This document shows, in pieces, positions 7,326-15,696 of a stretch of DNA of 64,000 bases (position 1 is the first letter of the stretch; each line of letters opens with the position of its first letter). The stretch is from Gemmatimonadota bacterium (GTDB lineage Bacteria; Gemmatimonadota; Gemmatimonadetes; Gemmatimonadales; Gemmatimonadaceae): the NCBI GenBank assembly GCA_016704465.1, contig JADJAD010000010.1:186001-250000 (forward strand), given 5' to 3'. The position numbers and the translations under genes were made by a program. The notes beneath the pieces are model-generated. The model was not told the origin of the DNA. It saw nothing but the letters and a program-made list of their open reading frames with translations, and made no database searches.

Positions 7326-9839
7326 ATGCTGATTTCGCATGAATGGCTGCGGGCCTTTGTTCCGCACACACTGTCGCCCGACGCCCTGCGCGCCCTCATC
7401 ACGGCGCACGTGGCGACCGTCGACGGCATGGAACGACTGCGCGCAGACCTCGAGCCGATCATCATTGCCCGCGTCGTACAGGCGGGGCGCCATCCCAACT
7501 CGGACCACCTGTGGGTCACCAAGGTCGACGACGGAAGCGGTACGCTGCTCGACGTGGTGTGCGGGGCCCCCAACGTCACCGAGGGGGCGCTCTACCCGTT
7601 TGCCCGTGTCGGCACGGTGATGCCCACCGGGAACAAGGGCGGCATCCTCATCGAACGTCGCAAGATTCGCGGCGAACTCTCCAGCGGCATGCTCTGTTCG
7701 GCGAAGGAGCTTGGGCTCGGCGAGGACCATGACGGCATCCTCGCACTCGACATCGACGCCACGCCGGGAACGCCGTTGCTCGACGCCATGCCCGTGGGCG
7801 ATGTGCGGTACGACATCGACGTCCTGGCCAACCGGCCGGACTTGCTCTCGCACTACGGAATGGCGCGCGAACTGGCGGCGCTGCAGGGGCTCGCAGTGGT
7901 GGATCCCGCCGAGGTCTTCGCCCTGGACGCTGCTTCCGGTGCACTCGGCTTCGGTGATGGCGTCGTCGGACGCGTTCCGTCGGCGGGAGGGTCGTCGGTG
8001 GCGGACCGCCACAGCGCTGCGAGCGGCGGGGTCACGATCCAACTCGATGATGCCGCAGGGTGCCCGCGCTACATGGGCGTCGTCATCCGGGGGGTACGGG
8101 TCGGACCGAGCCCGGACTGGCTCGTGCAGCGCATCAGTGCGCTCGGGCTGCGGCCGGTCTCGAACGTGGTCGATGTGACCAACTACATGCTGCATGGCTA
8201 CGGACAACCGATGCACGCCTTCGACCTCGCACGGCTGGCCGAGGCGACGGTGGTGGTGCGCCGGGCCCGGCCGGGGGAGGTCCTCGTGACGCTGGACGGC
8301 GTCGCGCGTGCGCTCGACGACCGGATGACCGTCATTGCCGACGCCCACCAGGCCGTCGCGGTGGCCGGTGTGATGGGTGGCAAGGAGACAGAGGTGACCG
8401 AGGTCTCCACCGACATCTTCCTGGAAGTGGCGTACTTCTCGCCGCGCCACGTACGCGCCACTCGGCGCGCGCTCGGGCTGAACACCGATGCCAGCTATCG
8501 ATTCGAACGTGGGATCGATCCGGCCATCACGCCGCACGCACTCTCGATTGCTGCCCAACTCATCACGCAGGTTGCCGGCGGCGTCGTGGACGGACAGGCG
8601 ATCGACGTGGGCACGGCGCCGATCGAGCGAGCCACCGTGATCGTCACGCCCCGGCGCGTCGAGCGACTGCTTGGCGCGCGGGTGGAGGCGGGCGAGATCT
8701 CCCGCCTGCTCTCCTCGATCGGCTTCACCGTGACCGCGCGCGGAGACGCGCACGAAACGCTCGACGTCGTGGCACCGTCGTGGCGGCACGACGTGGCGCG
8801 TGATGCCGACCTCGTGGAGGAAGTCGCCCGCCTGCGTGGCTACGACGCGCTCCCCGACGTCGTCCAGCCGTTCCGGCCTGGCTCCGTCCCGGATCACACC
8901 ATGCACCTGACGGGACGTCGCGTGCGGGATGCGCTGGTGGGGATGGGGATGTTCGAGGTCCACCCGCTCCCCTTCGTGGCCGGCACCGATGCGACGCACA
9001 CACGCGTCGCGAACCCGCTGGCCGACGACGAGCCGCACCTGCGTCGTTCGATCCTCGAGACGCTGGCCCGGCGCGCCGAGTACAACCTGAGCCGCCGTCA
9101 GGGGGACGTGCGGTTGTTCGAAGTGGGATCGGTCTTTGCCCCGCGTGCCGGTCAGTTGCCCGTCGAGAAGGTGCGCGTGGGAGTGCTCGTGATGGGGCTG
9201 CGCCGTCCAGCGCACTTCACAGATCCGACAAAGGACGTCTTTGACGAATGGGATGCGAAGGCGATCGGGGAGCGAGTGGCCGAACTGGTTGCCCCGGGGA
9301 TGCGCATCACCCTCGAGCCGGGGGATGGCACCCCGGTGCTGTGGCGCGTTGCCGCCAAGGGCGGGGAGATCGGGACCGTGGAGCGCATCACACTCGACAA
9401 GCCGGTGTGGGCGAGCGAGGCGTTCGGGATCGAGATCACCCTCGGGCGCCTCGCGAGCACTCCGGTCGCGGCACCAGGGACGCACAACTACTCAGCCGGA
9501 ACGCCGGGGCGCGTGGTTGCCAAGGGCCATGTCACGTACCGCCCGATCCCGACCATGCCGGCGGCCGAGTTCGACCTGGCATTGCTGGTCCCCGATGGGG
9601 TGACCGCGGCGCAGGTCGAGCAGCTGCTGCGTCGCAGTGGAGGCGACCTGCTGGAATGCGTCGAACTGTTCGATGAGTTTCGTGGGGCTGGTGTCCCCGA
9701 GGGGCACCGAAGCGTGGGTTGGCGATTGACCTTCCGCGACGCTGCGCGCACACTTCGCGAGAAGGAAGTCGACGGTCGTCGGCAGAAGATCCTCCGCACC
9801 CTGGAGACCGAGCTCGGTGTCCGAACCAGAACTGCCTGA
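7326..9839 (+). CDS. pheT: Phenylalanine--tRNA ligase beta subunit
   Basis: 837 aa, near the usual ~800. The N-terminal tRNA-binding EMAP-like domain contains HPNSDHLWVTKVDDGSG. Editing and core modules follow: B3/4 (VVDVTNYMLHGYGQPMHAFD in part), B5 (ARDADLVEEVARLRGYDALP in part) and the catalytic-like core (NPLADDEPHLRRSILE). The C-terminus is the FDX-ACB anticodon-binding domain ending FRDAARTLREKEVDGR. It edits mischarged Tyr-tRNA and positions tRNA for PheS. The stop overlaps the next gene by 23 bases. Confidence 0.97.
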   Translation: MLISHEWLRAFVPHTLSPDALRALITAHVATVDGMERLRADLEPIIIARVVQAGRHPNSDHLWVTKVDDGSGTLLDVVCGAPNVTEGALYPFARVGTVMPTGNKGGILIERRKIRGELSSGMLCSAKELGLGEDHDGILALDIDATPGTPLLDAMPVGDVRYDIDVLANRPDLLSHYGMARELAALQGLAVVDPAEVFALDAASGALGFGDGVVGRVPSAGGSSVADRHSAASGGVTIQLDDAAGCPRYMGVVIRGVRVGPSPDWLVQRISALGLRPVSNVVDVTNYMLHGYGQPMHAFDLARLAEATVVVRRARPGEVLVTLDGVARALDDRMTVIADAHQAVAVAGVMGGKETEVTEVSTDIFLEVAYFSPRHVRATRRALGLNTDASYRFERGIDPAITPHALSIAAQLITQVAGGVVDGQAIDVGTAPIERATVIVTPRRVERLLGARVEAGEISRLLSSIGFTVTARGDAHETLDVVAPSWRHDVARDADLVEEVARLRGYDALPDVVQPFRPGSVPDHTMHLTGRRVRDALVGMGMFEVHPLPFVAGTDATHTRVANPLADDEPHLRRSILETLARRAEYNLSRRQGDVRLFEVGSVFAPRAGQLPVEKVRVGVLVMGLRRPAHFTDPTKDVFDEWDAKAIGERVAELVAPGMRITLEPGDGTPVLWRVAAKGGEIGTVERITLDKPVWASEAFGIEITLGRLASTPVAAPGTHNYSAGTPGRVVAKGHVTYRPIPTMPAAEFDLALLVPDGVTAAQVEQLLRRSGGDLLECVELFDEFRGAGVPEGHRSVGWRLTFRDAARTLREKEVDGRRQKILRTLETELGVRTRTA

Positions 9840-10140
9840 GTCCGCGGCCTACCGGCAGCTCGACCAGCTCGTCCACCACTTGGGCGAGGAGCTGGCGGGT
9901 TTCCGACGGCGTGCCCTCGCCGCCGAATCGCGCGTTCGCGACCTCGAGTCGGCGATCCAGTTGGGAGGGGACTCGGCAAGTCTCGAGCGACTCCGCGTCC
10001 TCGAGGAGGAGAATGTCGACCTGCGCGCCAGGATCTCGTTCGCCTCGGGGCGTACGCGACAGCTGCTGGCCCGCGTGCACTTTCTTCGTCAGCAGCAGAG
10101 CCGCCCGGTTCCGGGCGCCGCACCGAGTGCCCGATCGTGA
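9817..10140 (+). CDS. Small coiled-coil protein between pheT and zapA
   Basis: 107 aa starting at GTG 9817 inside the end of pheT. I do not recognise a named family. Residues ~10-80 are heptad-like and charged (LVHHLGEELAGFRRRALAAE, LRVLEEENVDLRARISFASG), predicting a parallel coiled coil. The tail is short and Pro/Ser/Arg-rich. It overlaps pheT by 23 bases and the next gene, zapA, by four, so the three are almost certainly co-translated. The position next to zapA suggests a division-associated coiled-coil partner comparable in role to ZapB, but that is inference from context only. Confidence 0.75.
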   Translation: MSEPELPESAAYRQLDQLVHHLGEELAGFRRRALAAESRVRDLESAIQLGGDSASLERLRVLEEENVDLRARISFASGRTRQLLARVHFLRQQQSRPVPGAAPSARS

Positions 10141-10481
10141 GCGAGAAGCGACACCTGGTGAAGGTGGTGATCGTCGGCGAGGAGTACACGATTCGCTCCG
10201 ATGCGTCGCCCGAACACACGCGCGCCGTGGCGCAGTACGTGGACCAATCGATCAAGCGCGTGCTCCACACGGCCTCGGTCGTCGAGAATCACAAGGCGGC
10301 CATCCTGGCGGCCCTGCAGATCACCGATGAGTTGTTCCGCGCACGCGCATCGGCCGAGTCGATGGACGAGGCGCTCGACGCCTTGTCGGGCGAGATCCGG
10401 CGTTGGCTTCCCCCCGGCAAGCGCGGCGACACGGGCGAGATGCAGGCCATCGAAGCGGGCCCGACCCACCCGGTCGGCTGA
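10137..10481 (+). CDS. zapA: Cell division protein ZapA
   Basis: 114 aa from GTG 10137. It matches the short ZapA family: N-terminal strand KVVIVGEEYTIRSDASPEH, then a long helix AVAQYVDQSIKRV and NHKAAILAALQITDELFRAR. ZapA binds FtsZ and promotes protofilament bundling at the Z ring. It overlaps the preceding coiled-coil gene by GTGA and precedes rny, an arrangement (pheT, zapA, rny) seen in several phyla. The C-terminal ~25 residues are a variable tail. Confidence 0.9.
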   Translation: MSEKRHLVKVVIVGEEYTIRSDASPEHTRAVAQYVDQSIKRVLHTASVVENHKAAILAALQITDELFRARASAESMDEALDALSGEIRRWLPPGKRGDTGEMQAIEAGPTHPVG

Positions 10482-10540
10482 TTGCCAATCCCATCACCGT
10501 CCCCTACCTTGACGTGATGTGACCCGCTGATGCGTAGGTT

Positions 10541-10680
10541 GTAGCTCCTGCACGACTTAGCGCTTCCCGTCCCGCGCCCTTCGCCGGCGCCGGACCGGCG
10601 GCGCAGCGTCGGAAGCTCCATGCGCCACCAGCCGAGGTTTTCCTTCGACGTCGCGGCGGTGCCGCGGTGGAGCATAGATC
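10541..10680 (+). ncRNA. Possible structured RNA between zapA and rny (6S-like?)
   Basis: The 200-bp gap after zapA has no reading frame of interest but can fold into a long irregular hairpin. GCTCC near 10543 can pair with GGAGC near 10672, GCAC with GTGC inside that, and GAC with GTC inside that, separated by internal bulges. A hairpin GCCGG...CCGGC lies in the left half. A TTGACG at 10509-10514 lies upstream. A long rod with bulges next to zapA resembles 6S RNA in form and in Proteobacterial location (zapA-ssrS). No conserved 6S sequence was matched, so the call is speculative; the region may simply be the rny leader. Confidence 0.25.
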
Positions 10681-10683
10681 GAC

Positions 10684-12215
10684 ATGAGCGACTCGACGCT
10701 ATTGTTCGCTGCACTTGGCGTGCTCGTCATTATCGCCACTGCGGTGTCCTTCATCTTCGGTCGACGCGCCGGCCAGCAGGGTGAGCGTGAGGCGCAACGA
10801 CTGGCCAAGACAAGCGCCGAGGAGCTGACTTTTCCGGAAAGGAAGAGCTGATCAAGCTGCGCGAGGCGTGGGAAGTGGAGGCGCGCCATCGACGTGAGGA
10901 AGTCGAGCGCGAGGAGCGCCGTTCCGACGAGCGCGAGACGCAGATCGAGCGCAAGGCCGACGTGGTCGAGCAGCGCGAGCGTGAACTCGGTCGACGCGCC
11001 AGCGATATCGGACGCAAGGAAAAGTCAGTCGAGGGGCGCGAACTCGAGCTCGAGCAGCTGGTTGCCGACGAGCGGCGACGCCTGGAGTCGCTGGCTGGCA
11101 TGTCGGCATCGGAGGCCAAGGCCGAACTCATCGCCCGTCTCGAGCGCGAGGCCGAGGCGGACGCTGCCAATCGCATCCGTGAAATCCGCGAGAGCGCGAA
11201 AAAGAACGCCGAGCGCGAGGCGAAGAAGATCGTCGCGCTCGCCGTGCAGCGCATTGCGTCCGAGCATACGTCGGAGATCTCCGTGTCATCGGTCGCACTG
11301 CCGAACGATGAGATGAAGGGGCGCATCATCGGGCGCGAGGGACGGAACATTCGCGCCTTCGAGCTGGCGACCGGCGTGGACGTGGTCATCGACGACACCC
11401 CTGACACGGTTGTCGTGTCCTGCTTCGATCCGATTCGTCGCGAGATCGCCCGCCTGTCGCTCGAGAAGCTGGTGACGGATGGTCGCATTCATCCGGGGCG
11501 CATCGAGGAAGTGGTCGCCAAGTCGCGCAAGGAAATCGAGGTCCAGATTGTCGAGCTGGGCGAGCAGGCGGCCTACGAGACCGGTACGCATGGACTGCAC
11601 GCCGAGATCATCAAGCTCATCGGGCGCATGAAGTGGCGGACGAGCTACGGGCAGAACATTCTCGATCATTCCAAGGAGGTCGCGCACCTGGCCGGGATCA
11701 TGGCCGCGGAACTCGGCCTCGATGTCGCGATGGCCAAGCGCGGCGCGCTGTTGCACGATATCGGCAAGGTGCTGACCCACGAACACGAAGGGACGCACGT
11801 CCAGCTTGGGGTCGAAGTCGCCACGAAGTACGGCGAACATCCGCTGGTGATCAACGCGATCGCCGCCCATCACGACGACGTGCCGCACGAGAGCGAGATC
11901 TCGGTGCTCGTCCAGGCGGCCGACGCCATTTCGGGGTCGCGGCCCGGGGCGCGTCGCGAGGCGTTCGAGACGTACGTCAAGCGACTCGAGGGGCTCGAGA
12001 AGATTGCCGCCAGCTACAAGGGCGTCGACAAGGTCTTTGCCATCCAGGCAGGGCGGGAGCTGCGTGTGCTCGTGACGCCGGAAGGGGTTGACGACGCCCG
12101 CATGTCGGCGCTGGCGGACGAGATCGCCCGGCGCATCGAGGCAGAACTTCAATATCCAGGGCAAATCAAGGTCGTGATCATTCGTGAATCGAGGGCGACC
12201 GATGTCGCCCGATAG
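10684..12215 (+). CDS. rny: Ribonuclease Y, frame broken near 10825-10850
   Basis: RNase Y is the membrane-anchored endonuclease that starts mRNA decay. The first frame (ATG 10684) encodes the N-terminal membrane helix (LLFAALGVLVIIATAV) and basic stretch, then stops at 10849. The second frame carries GKEELIKLRE from 10836, a long charged coiled coil, the KH domain (MKGRIIGREGRNIRAFE), and the HD domain (HSKEVAHLAG, GALLHDIGKVLTHEHEGTH), ending IKVVIIRESRA. Joined, they give about 510 aa, close to the family's ~510-520. One base appears to be missing between 10825 and 10836, and a few coiled-coil residues may also be lost. If the shift is real the product loses its anchor; an assembly error is more likely, as other genes here show the same. 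Confidence 0.9.
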
Positions 12216-13107
12216 CGCGCCCGCAGCGGCGCAGCGCATTGACGGTGTCGCGGTCGCGCGCGCCGTGCGCGACGACGTGGCCCTCGAGGTCGCAGAGCTC
12301 AAGACACGCGGCATCACCCCGGGGCTGACCGTGGTGATCGTCGGCGAAGATCCGGCGAGCCAGACGTACGTGCGGGCGAAGGAGAAGGCGAGCGTCGAGG
12401 CAGGGATGAAGGGGGAGACCATTCGCCTTGCCGCCGACGTATCGCAGGCCGAACTCGAGCAATTGATCGATCGCCTCAACGCCGACGATTCGGTGCATGG
12501 CATCCTCGTGCAGAGCCCGCTGCCGAAGCACATGGATTCGAACACCGTCGTGCGGCGCATCTCGCCGGCGAAGGATGTCGATGGCTTCCATCCCGTCAAC
12601 GTGGGCAAGCTGCTGACCGGCGAGAAGGACGGCTTTGCTCCGTGCACGCCGGCGGGGGTGCAGGAACTGCTGGTGCGCTACGGCGTGTCGACCACGGGAA
12701 AGGACGTCGTGATCGTGGGTCGCAGCAACATCGTGGGAAAGCCGATGGCGGCCCTGTTGATGCAGCAGGGAGCCGGCGGCGATTGCACGGTGACCGTGTG
12801 CCATTCGCGCACGCGCGACCTCGCCGCACATACCCGGCGTGCCGACATCGTCATCGCCGCGCTCGGGCGCCCGGAGTCGATCACCGGTGACATGATTCGG
12901 CCGGGCGCGGTCGTCATCGACGTGGGAATTTCGCGTGTCGCGGATCCGTCGGCGGCTCGTGGGTACCGGTTGGCCGGGGACGTGCATTTCGAGAGCGCGG
13001 CGCAGGTCGCGTCGTTCATCACCCCGGTCCCGGGCGGTGTCGGGCCGATGACGATCGCCATGCTGCTCAAGAACACCGTCCGGGCGGCGCGACAGGCCGG
13101 CGCGTGA
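12202..13107 (+). CDS. folD: Bifunctional methylenetetrahydrofolate dehydrogenase/cyclohydrolase FolD
   Basis: 301 aa from ATG 12202; a GTG at 12184 is an alternative start. FolD interconverts 5,10-methylene- and 10-formyl-THF using NADP. YVRAKEKAS carries the catalytic Tyr and Lys; HGILVQSPLP is the second signature (QSPLP in place of the usual QLPLP); PCTPAGVQELL and VVIVGRSNIVGKPMA form the NADP-binding Rossmann part; PVPGGVGPMT is the C-terminal signature. It overlaps the end of rny by 14 bases and xseA by four, so it belongs to the same transcript. Confidence 0.96.
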   Translation: MSPDSAPAAAQRIDGVAVARAVRDDVALEVAELKTRGITPGLTVVIVGEDPASQTYVRAKEKASVEAGMKGETIRLAADVSQAELEQLIDRLNADDSVHGILVQSPLPKHMDSNTVVRRISPAKDVDGFHPVNVGKLLTGEKDGFAPCTPAGVQELLVRYGVSTTGKDVVIVGRSNIVGKPMAALLMQQGAGGDCTVTVCHSRTRDLAAHTRRADIVIAALGRPESITGDMIRPGAVVIDVGISRVADPSAARGYRLAGDVHFESAAQVASFITPVPGGVGPMTIAMLLKNTVRAARQAGA

Positions 13108-14498
13108 CACCGGCCCGGCGGCCGCGCGGCGCCGCGAGGCCGTTGCGCGAGGCGGCGGCGCAGGACGCGCCCGACCTCTTTGCTGCTGGCGGCGATGCGG
13201 TGTCCGGGCGTCAGGCGGCGGCGCCGTCGACGCGTGCGGCTGTGCGTGACGATGTCGGGCGTGACGCGGACGCGGAATTCGGCGCGGACGTGCTCCCGGT
13301 CGCGCCTGGTGAGAGTCCCGGGTCGGCGGTGTCGGTCGCGACCATCACGCAGACGGTGAAGGACGTCCTCGAAGGGGCCTTTCCGCCGCTGTGGGTCCGC
13401 GGAGAAGTGAGCGACTTCAAGCAGCACCGCAACGGACACTGGTACTTCTCGCTGCGCGACCAGGAGGCGTCGTTGCGGTGCGTGGTCTGGTCGCGTGACA
13501 CCCGTCGCATTCCCGCAGCCCCCGACGAGGGCATGACGGTCGTGGCGTTAGGCCAGGTCACGGTATACGCGGCGCGTGGCGACCTGCAGTTCACCGTCCG
13601 GGCGATGGACGCCGTCGGCGACGGGCTGTGGCGCAAGGCCTTCGAGCAGGCGCGCGCGCGCCTCGAACGCGACGGCCTGCTCGATCCGGCCCGCAAGCGC
13701 GCGCTGCCGTTCCTTCCGCGCCGCATCGCGGTCATCACGAGCCGCGACGGCGCGGCGTTGCACGACATCATCTCGGTCACGCGCCGGCGCAATCCGCTGG
13801 TGGAGCTGGTGCTGATCCCGGCGGCGGTGCAGGGCGAGGGAGCGCCGGCGTCGCTCTGTGCGGCCCTCGACCGGCTGGAGGCGTGGGGAGGGGCCGACGT
13901 GGCGATCATCGGGCGCGGCGGGGGATCACGCGAGGACCTGTGGGCCTTCAACGACGAGACGGTTGCACGGCGGGTGGCGGCCTGCAGCATCCCGATCATC
14001 TCGGCGGTGGGGCACGAGGTGGACGTGAGCCTCTGCGACCTGGTCGCCGATTGGCGCGCTCCCACACCGTCGGCGGCGGCCGAGCGCGCCGTTCCCGTGC
14101 TCGACGACCTGCGGCGTGAAGTGCGCACCCTTGCCCGGCAGCTGCACACTGCGGCGCACGAGTGCGTGCGCGAGGGACGTCGGCGGCTGGAACAGGGATC
14201 GCGGCGACTGGCCCAGGATGCGCGCCGTCTCGTCGAGCGTCGCCGGCTCGGGCTGGAGGGACTGGCCGGGCAGCTACACGCCCTGTCGCCGCTCGCGACG
14301 ATGTCGCGCGGCTTCGTGGCGGCCACGACGCCGGCCGGGCGCCTCATTGCCTCGGCAGGGGCCGTGGCGGCGGGCGATGAGGTGCACCTGCGCTTCCGCG
14401 ACGGGACGGCGGTGACGCAGGTGCAGTCGGTGATGCTCCAGGCAAGTGGCACGGGTGGTGAGGCGGTCGATGCGGACTTAGTGAACGGGCAGGAGTAA
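13104..14498 (+). CDS. xseA: Exodeoxyribonuclease VII large subunit
   Basis: 464 aa. XseA with XseB degrades single-stranded DNA from both ends. The first ~70 residues are a variable Ala/Arg-rich tail. The OB-fold domain follows (FPPLWVRGEVSDFKQHRNGH, WYFSLRDQ), then the catalytic domain (ITSRDGAALHDIISVTRRRN, IIGRGGGSREDLWAFNDE, SAVGHEVDVSLCDLVADWRA, PTPSAAAE), a coiled-coil arm and the C-terminal segment LSRGF-like MSRGFVAATT. It overlaps folD by four bases (GTGA) and abuts xseB without a gap. Confidence 0.97.
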   Translation: MTPARRPRGAARPLREAAAQDAPDLFAAGGDAVSGRQAAAPSTRAAVRDDVGRDADAEFGADVLPVAPGESPGSAVSVATITQTVKDVLEGAFPPLWVRGEVSDFKQHRNGHWYFSLRDQEASLRCVVWSRDTRRIPAAPDEGMTVVALGQVTVYAARGDLQFTVRAMDAVGDGLWRKAFEQARARLERDGLLDPARKRALPFLPRRIAVITSRDGAALHDIISVTRRRNPLVELVLIPAAVQGEGAPASLCAALDRLEAWGGADVAIIGRGGGSREDLWAFNDETVARRVAACSIPIISAVGHEVDVSLCDLVADWRAPTPSAAAERAVPVLDDLRREVRTLARQLHTAAHECVREGRRRLEQGSRRLAQDARRLVERRRLGLEGLAGQLHALSPLATMSRGFVAATTPAGRLIASAGAVAAGDEVHLRFRDGTAVTQVQSVMLQASGTGGEAVDADLVNGQE

Positions 14499-14714
14499 AT
14501 GGCGACTTTCGAGGAGGTCCTCGCGCGCCTGGAGGCGATCGTCGAGGAAATGAGCGGTGAGGAGCTGCCGCTGGATCGCGCGCTGGCGCTGTTCGAGGAA
14601 GGGATCGAGCATTTGCGCCTGGCGACGCACGAACTGGGGCGCGCCGAGGCGGCGGTGAAGGTGCTCGCCGAGCGCGCCAATGGTGTTTTGGAGGCGGCTG
14701 ACCTTGGTGGCTGA
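14499..14714 (+). CDS. xseB: Exodeoxyribonuclease VII small subunit
   Basis: 71 aa, the normal size. The two-helix pattern FEEVLARLEAIVEEMSGEEL (in part) and PLDRALALFEEGIEHLR is diagnostic. Several copies bind each XseA arm. It starts on the base after the xseA stop and overlaps the next gene by eight bases, so dosage is set by co-translation. Confidence 0.96.
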   Translation: MATFEEVLARLEAIVEEMSGEELPLDRALALFEEGIEHLRLATHELGRAEAAVKVLAERANGVLEAADLGG

Positions 14715-15600
14715 CACGATGCACGCGCTGTCCACGGAGCGTACCGCGATCGACGCCGCGCTGCTGCGGCTGTGTGACGAGACGGCGGGATCGTTCACCC
14801 CCGCGGTGGCCGAGGCGGTGCGGTACTCGCTGCTCGGCGAGGGGAAGCGGCTGCGCGGCTGCCTCCTGCTGCATGCGTATCGTGCCTGCGGCGGCGGCGC
14901 CGATGCGACGGCGCTGGCGGCGGCCGTGGAGGTGGTGCACGCGTACTCGCTCGTGCACGACGACCTGCCGTGCATGGACGACGACGACGTGCGTCGCGGC
15001 CGGCCGACGGTGCACAAGGTGTATTCGGTCGCGATCGCGACGGCGGCCGGGCTGGCAATGGTCCCGCTCGCGGCCCAGGCGGCGTTCCGCGCGGCGCGCG
15101 GGTTGACCCTCTCCGACGCTGAGGCTGGCGCGATTGTCCGGACCCTCATGCGGGCCTCGGGCGGGGGCGGGATGATCGGGGGGCAGCTGCTCGACCTCGA
15201 GGCCGAGGGACGTACGCTGGGGCTGGAGGAGCTCGAGCGCATCCATCAAGGCAAGACGGGGGCGCTGATCGAGGTATCGGTGCGGCTCGGCGCGATGGCG
15301 GCGCGAGCGCCCGCCGATCAGGTCGAGGCGCTGGGGCGCTACGGTGCGCGGCTCGGGCTCGCCTTTCAGATCGCCGACGATGTGCTCGACGTGACGGCGA
15401 CGACAGACGAACTGGGGAAGACGGCCGGGCGCGACGTCGCCCTGCGCAAGAGCACCTATCCCGCGCTGCTGGGGATTGCCGGCGCACGCGAACGCGCCGA
15501 CGCGTTGATCGAGGAGGCGCTGTCGGCGCTGCATCGGGCGGCCGTGAACTCGGAGGTGTTGGAGGCGCTGGCGCGTTACGCGGTGGAGCGTCGCTCCTGA
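14707..15600 (+). CDS. ispA: Polyprenyl (farnesyl/geranylgeranyl) diphosphate synthase
   Basis: 297 aa from GTG 14707; ATG 14719 is an alternative. It condenses IPP with allylic diphosphates. DDLPCMDDDDVRRGRPT is the first Asp-rich motif with a long loop, and FQIADDVLDVT the second. GKRLRG-type residues near the N-terminus bind the homoallylic substrate. A bulky residue is not obvious before the first motif, so farnesyl versus geranylgeranyl product cannot be fixed. It sits between xseB and dxs, the common xseB-ispA-dxs order, linking it to the MEP pathway (dxr lies at 46.5 kb). Confidence 0.92.
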   Translation: MADTMHALSTERTAIDAALLRLCDETAGSFTPAVAEAVRYSLLGEGKRLRGCLLLHAYRACGGGADATALAAAVEVVHAYSLVHDDLPCMDDDDVRRGRPTVHKVYSVAIATAAGLAMVPLAAQAAFRAARGLTLSDAEAGAIVRTLMRASGGGGMIGGQLLDLEAEGRTLGLEELERIHQGKTGALIEVSVRLGAMAARAPADQVEALGRYGARLGLAFQIADDVLDVTATTDELGKTAGRDVALRKSTYPALLGIAGARERADALIEEALSALHRAAVNSEVLEALARYAVERRS

Positions 15601-15683
15601 CGGATGCCGCGCACCTGATGGCGGTTTAGGGCGCCGCGCGGCGCTCGATGTCGCCGGGAACTTCCCCCGCTGCCGGTCTTACT

Positions 15684-15689
15684 ACACCT
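15684..15689 (+). promoter_or_regulatory. -10-like hexamer seven bases before the dxs start
   Basis: TACACC lies seven bases before ATG 15697 and no ribosome-binding site is present between them. The spacing would put the transcription start at or next to the start codon. No clear -35 is visible. Evidence is weak for this gene alone; it gains weight from similar cases at 26012, 36069 and 53606. Confidence 0.35.
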
Positions 15690-15696
15690 TCCCGCC

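Noticed and set aside
7257..9485. 742-codon frame opposite pheT
   Set aside because: A typical antisense shadow of a GC-rich gene, His/Arg/Pro-rich and unlike any protein family.
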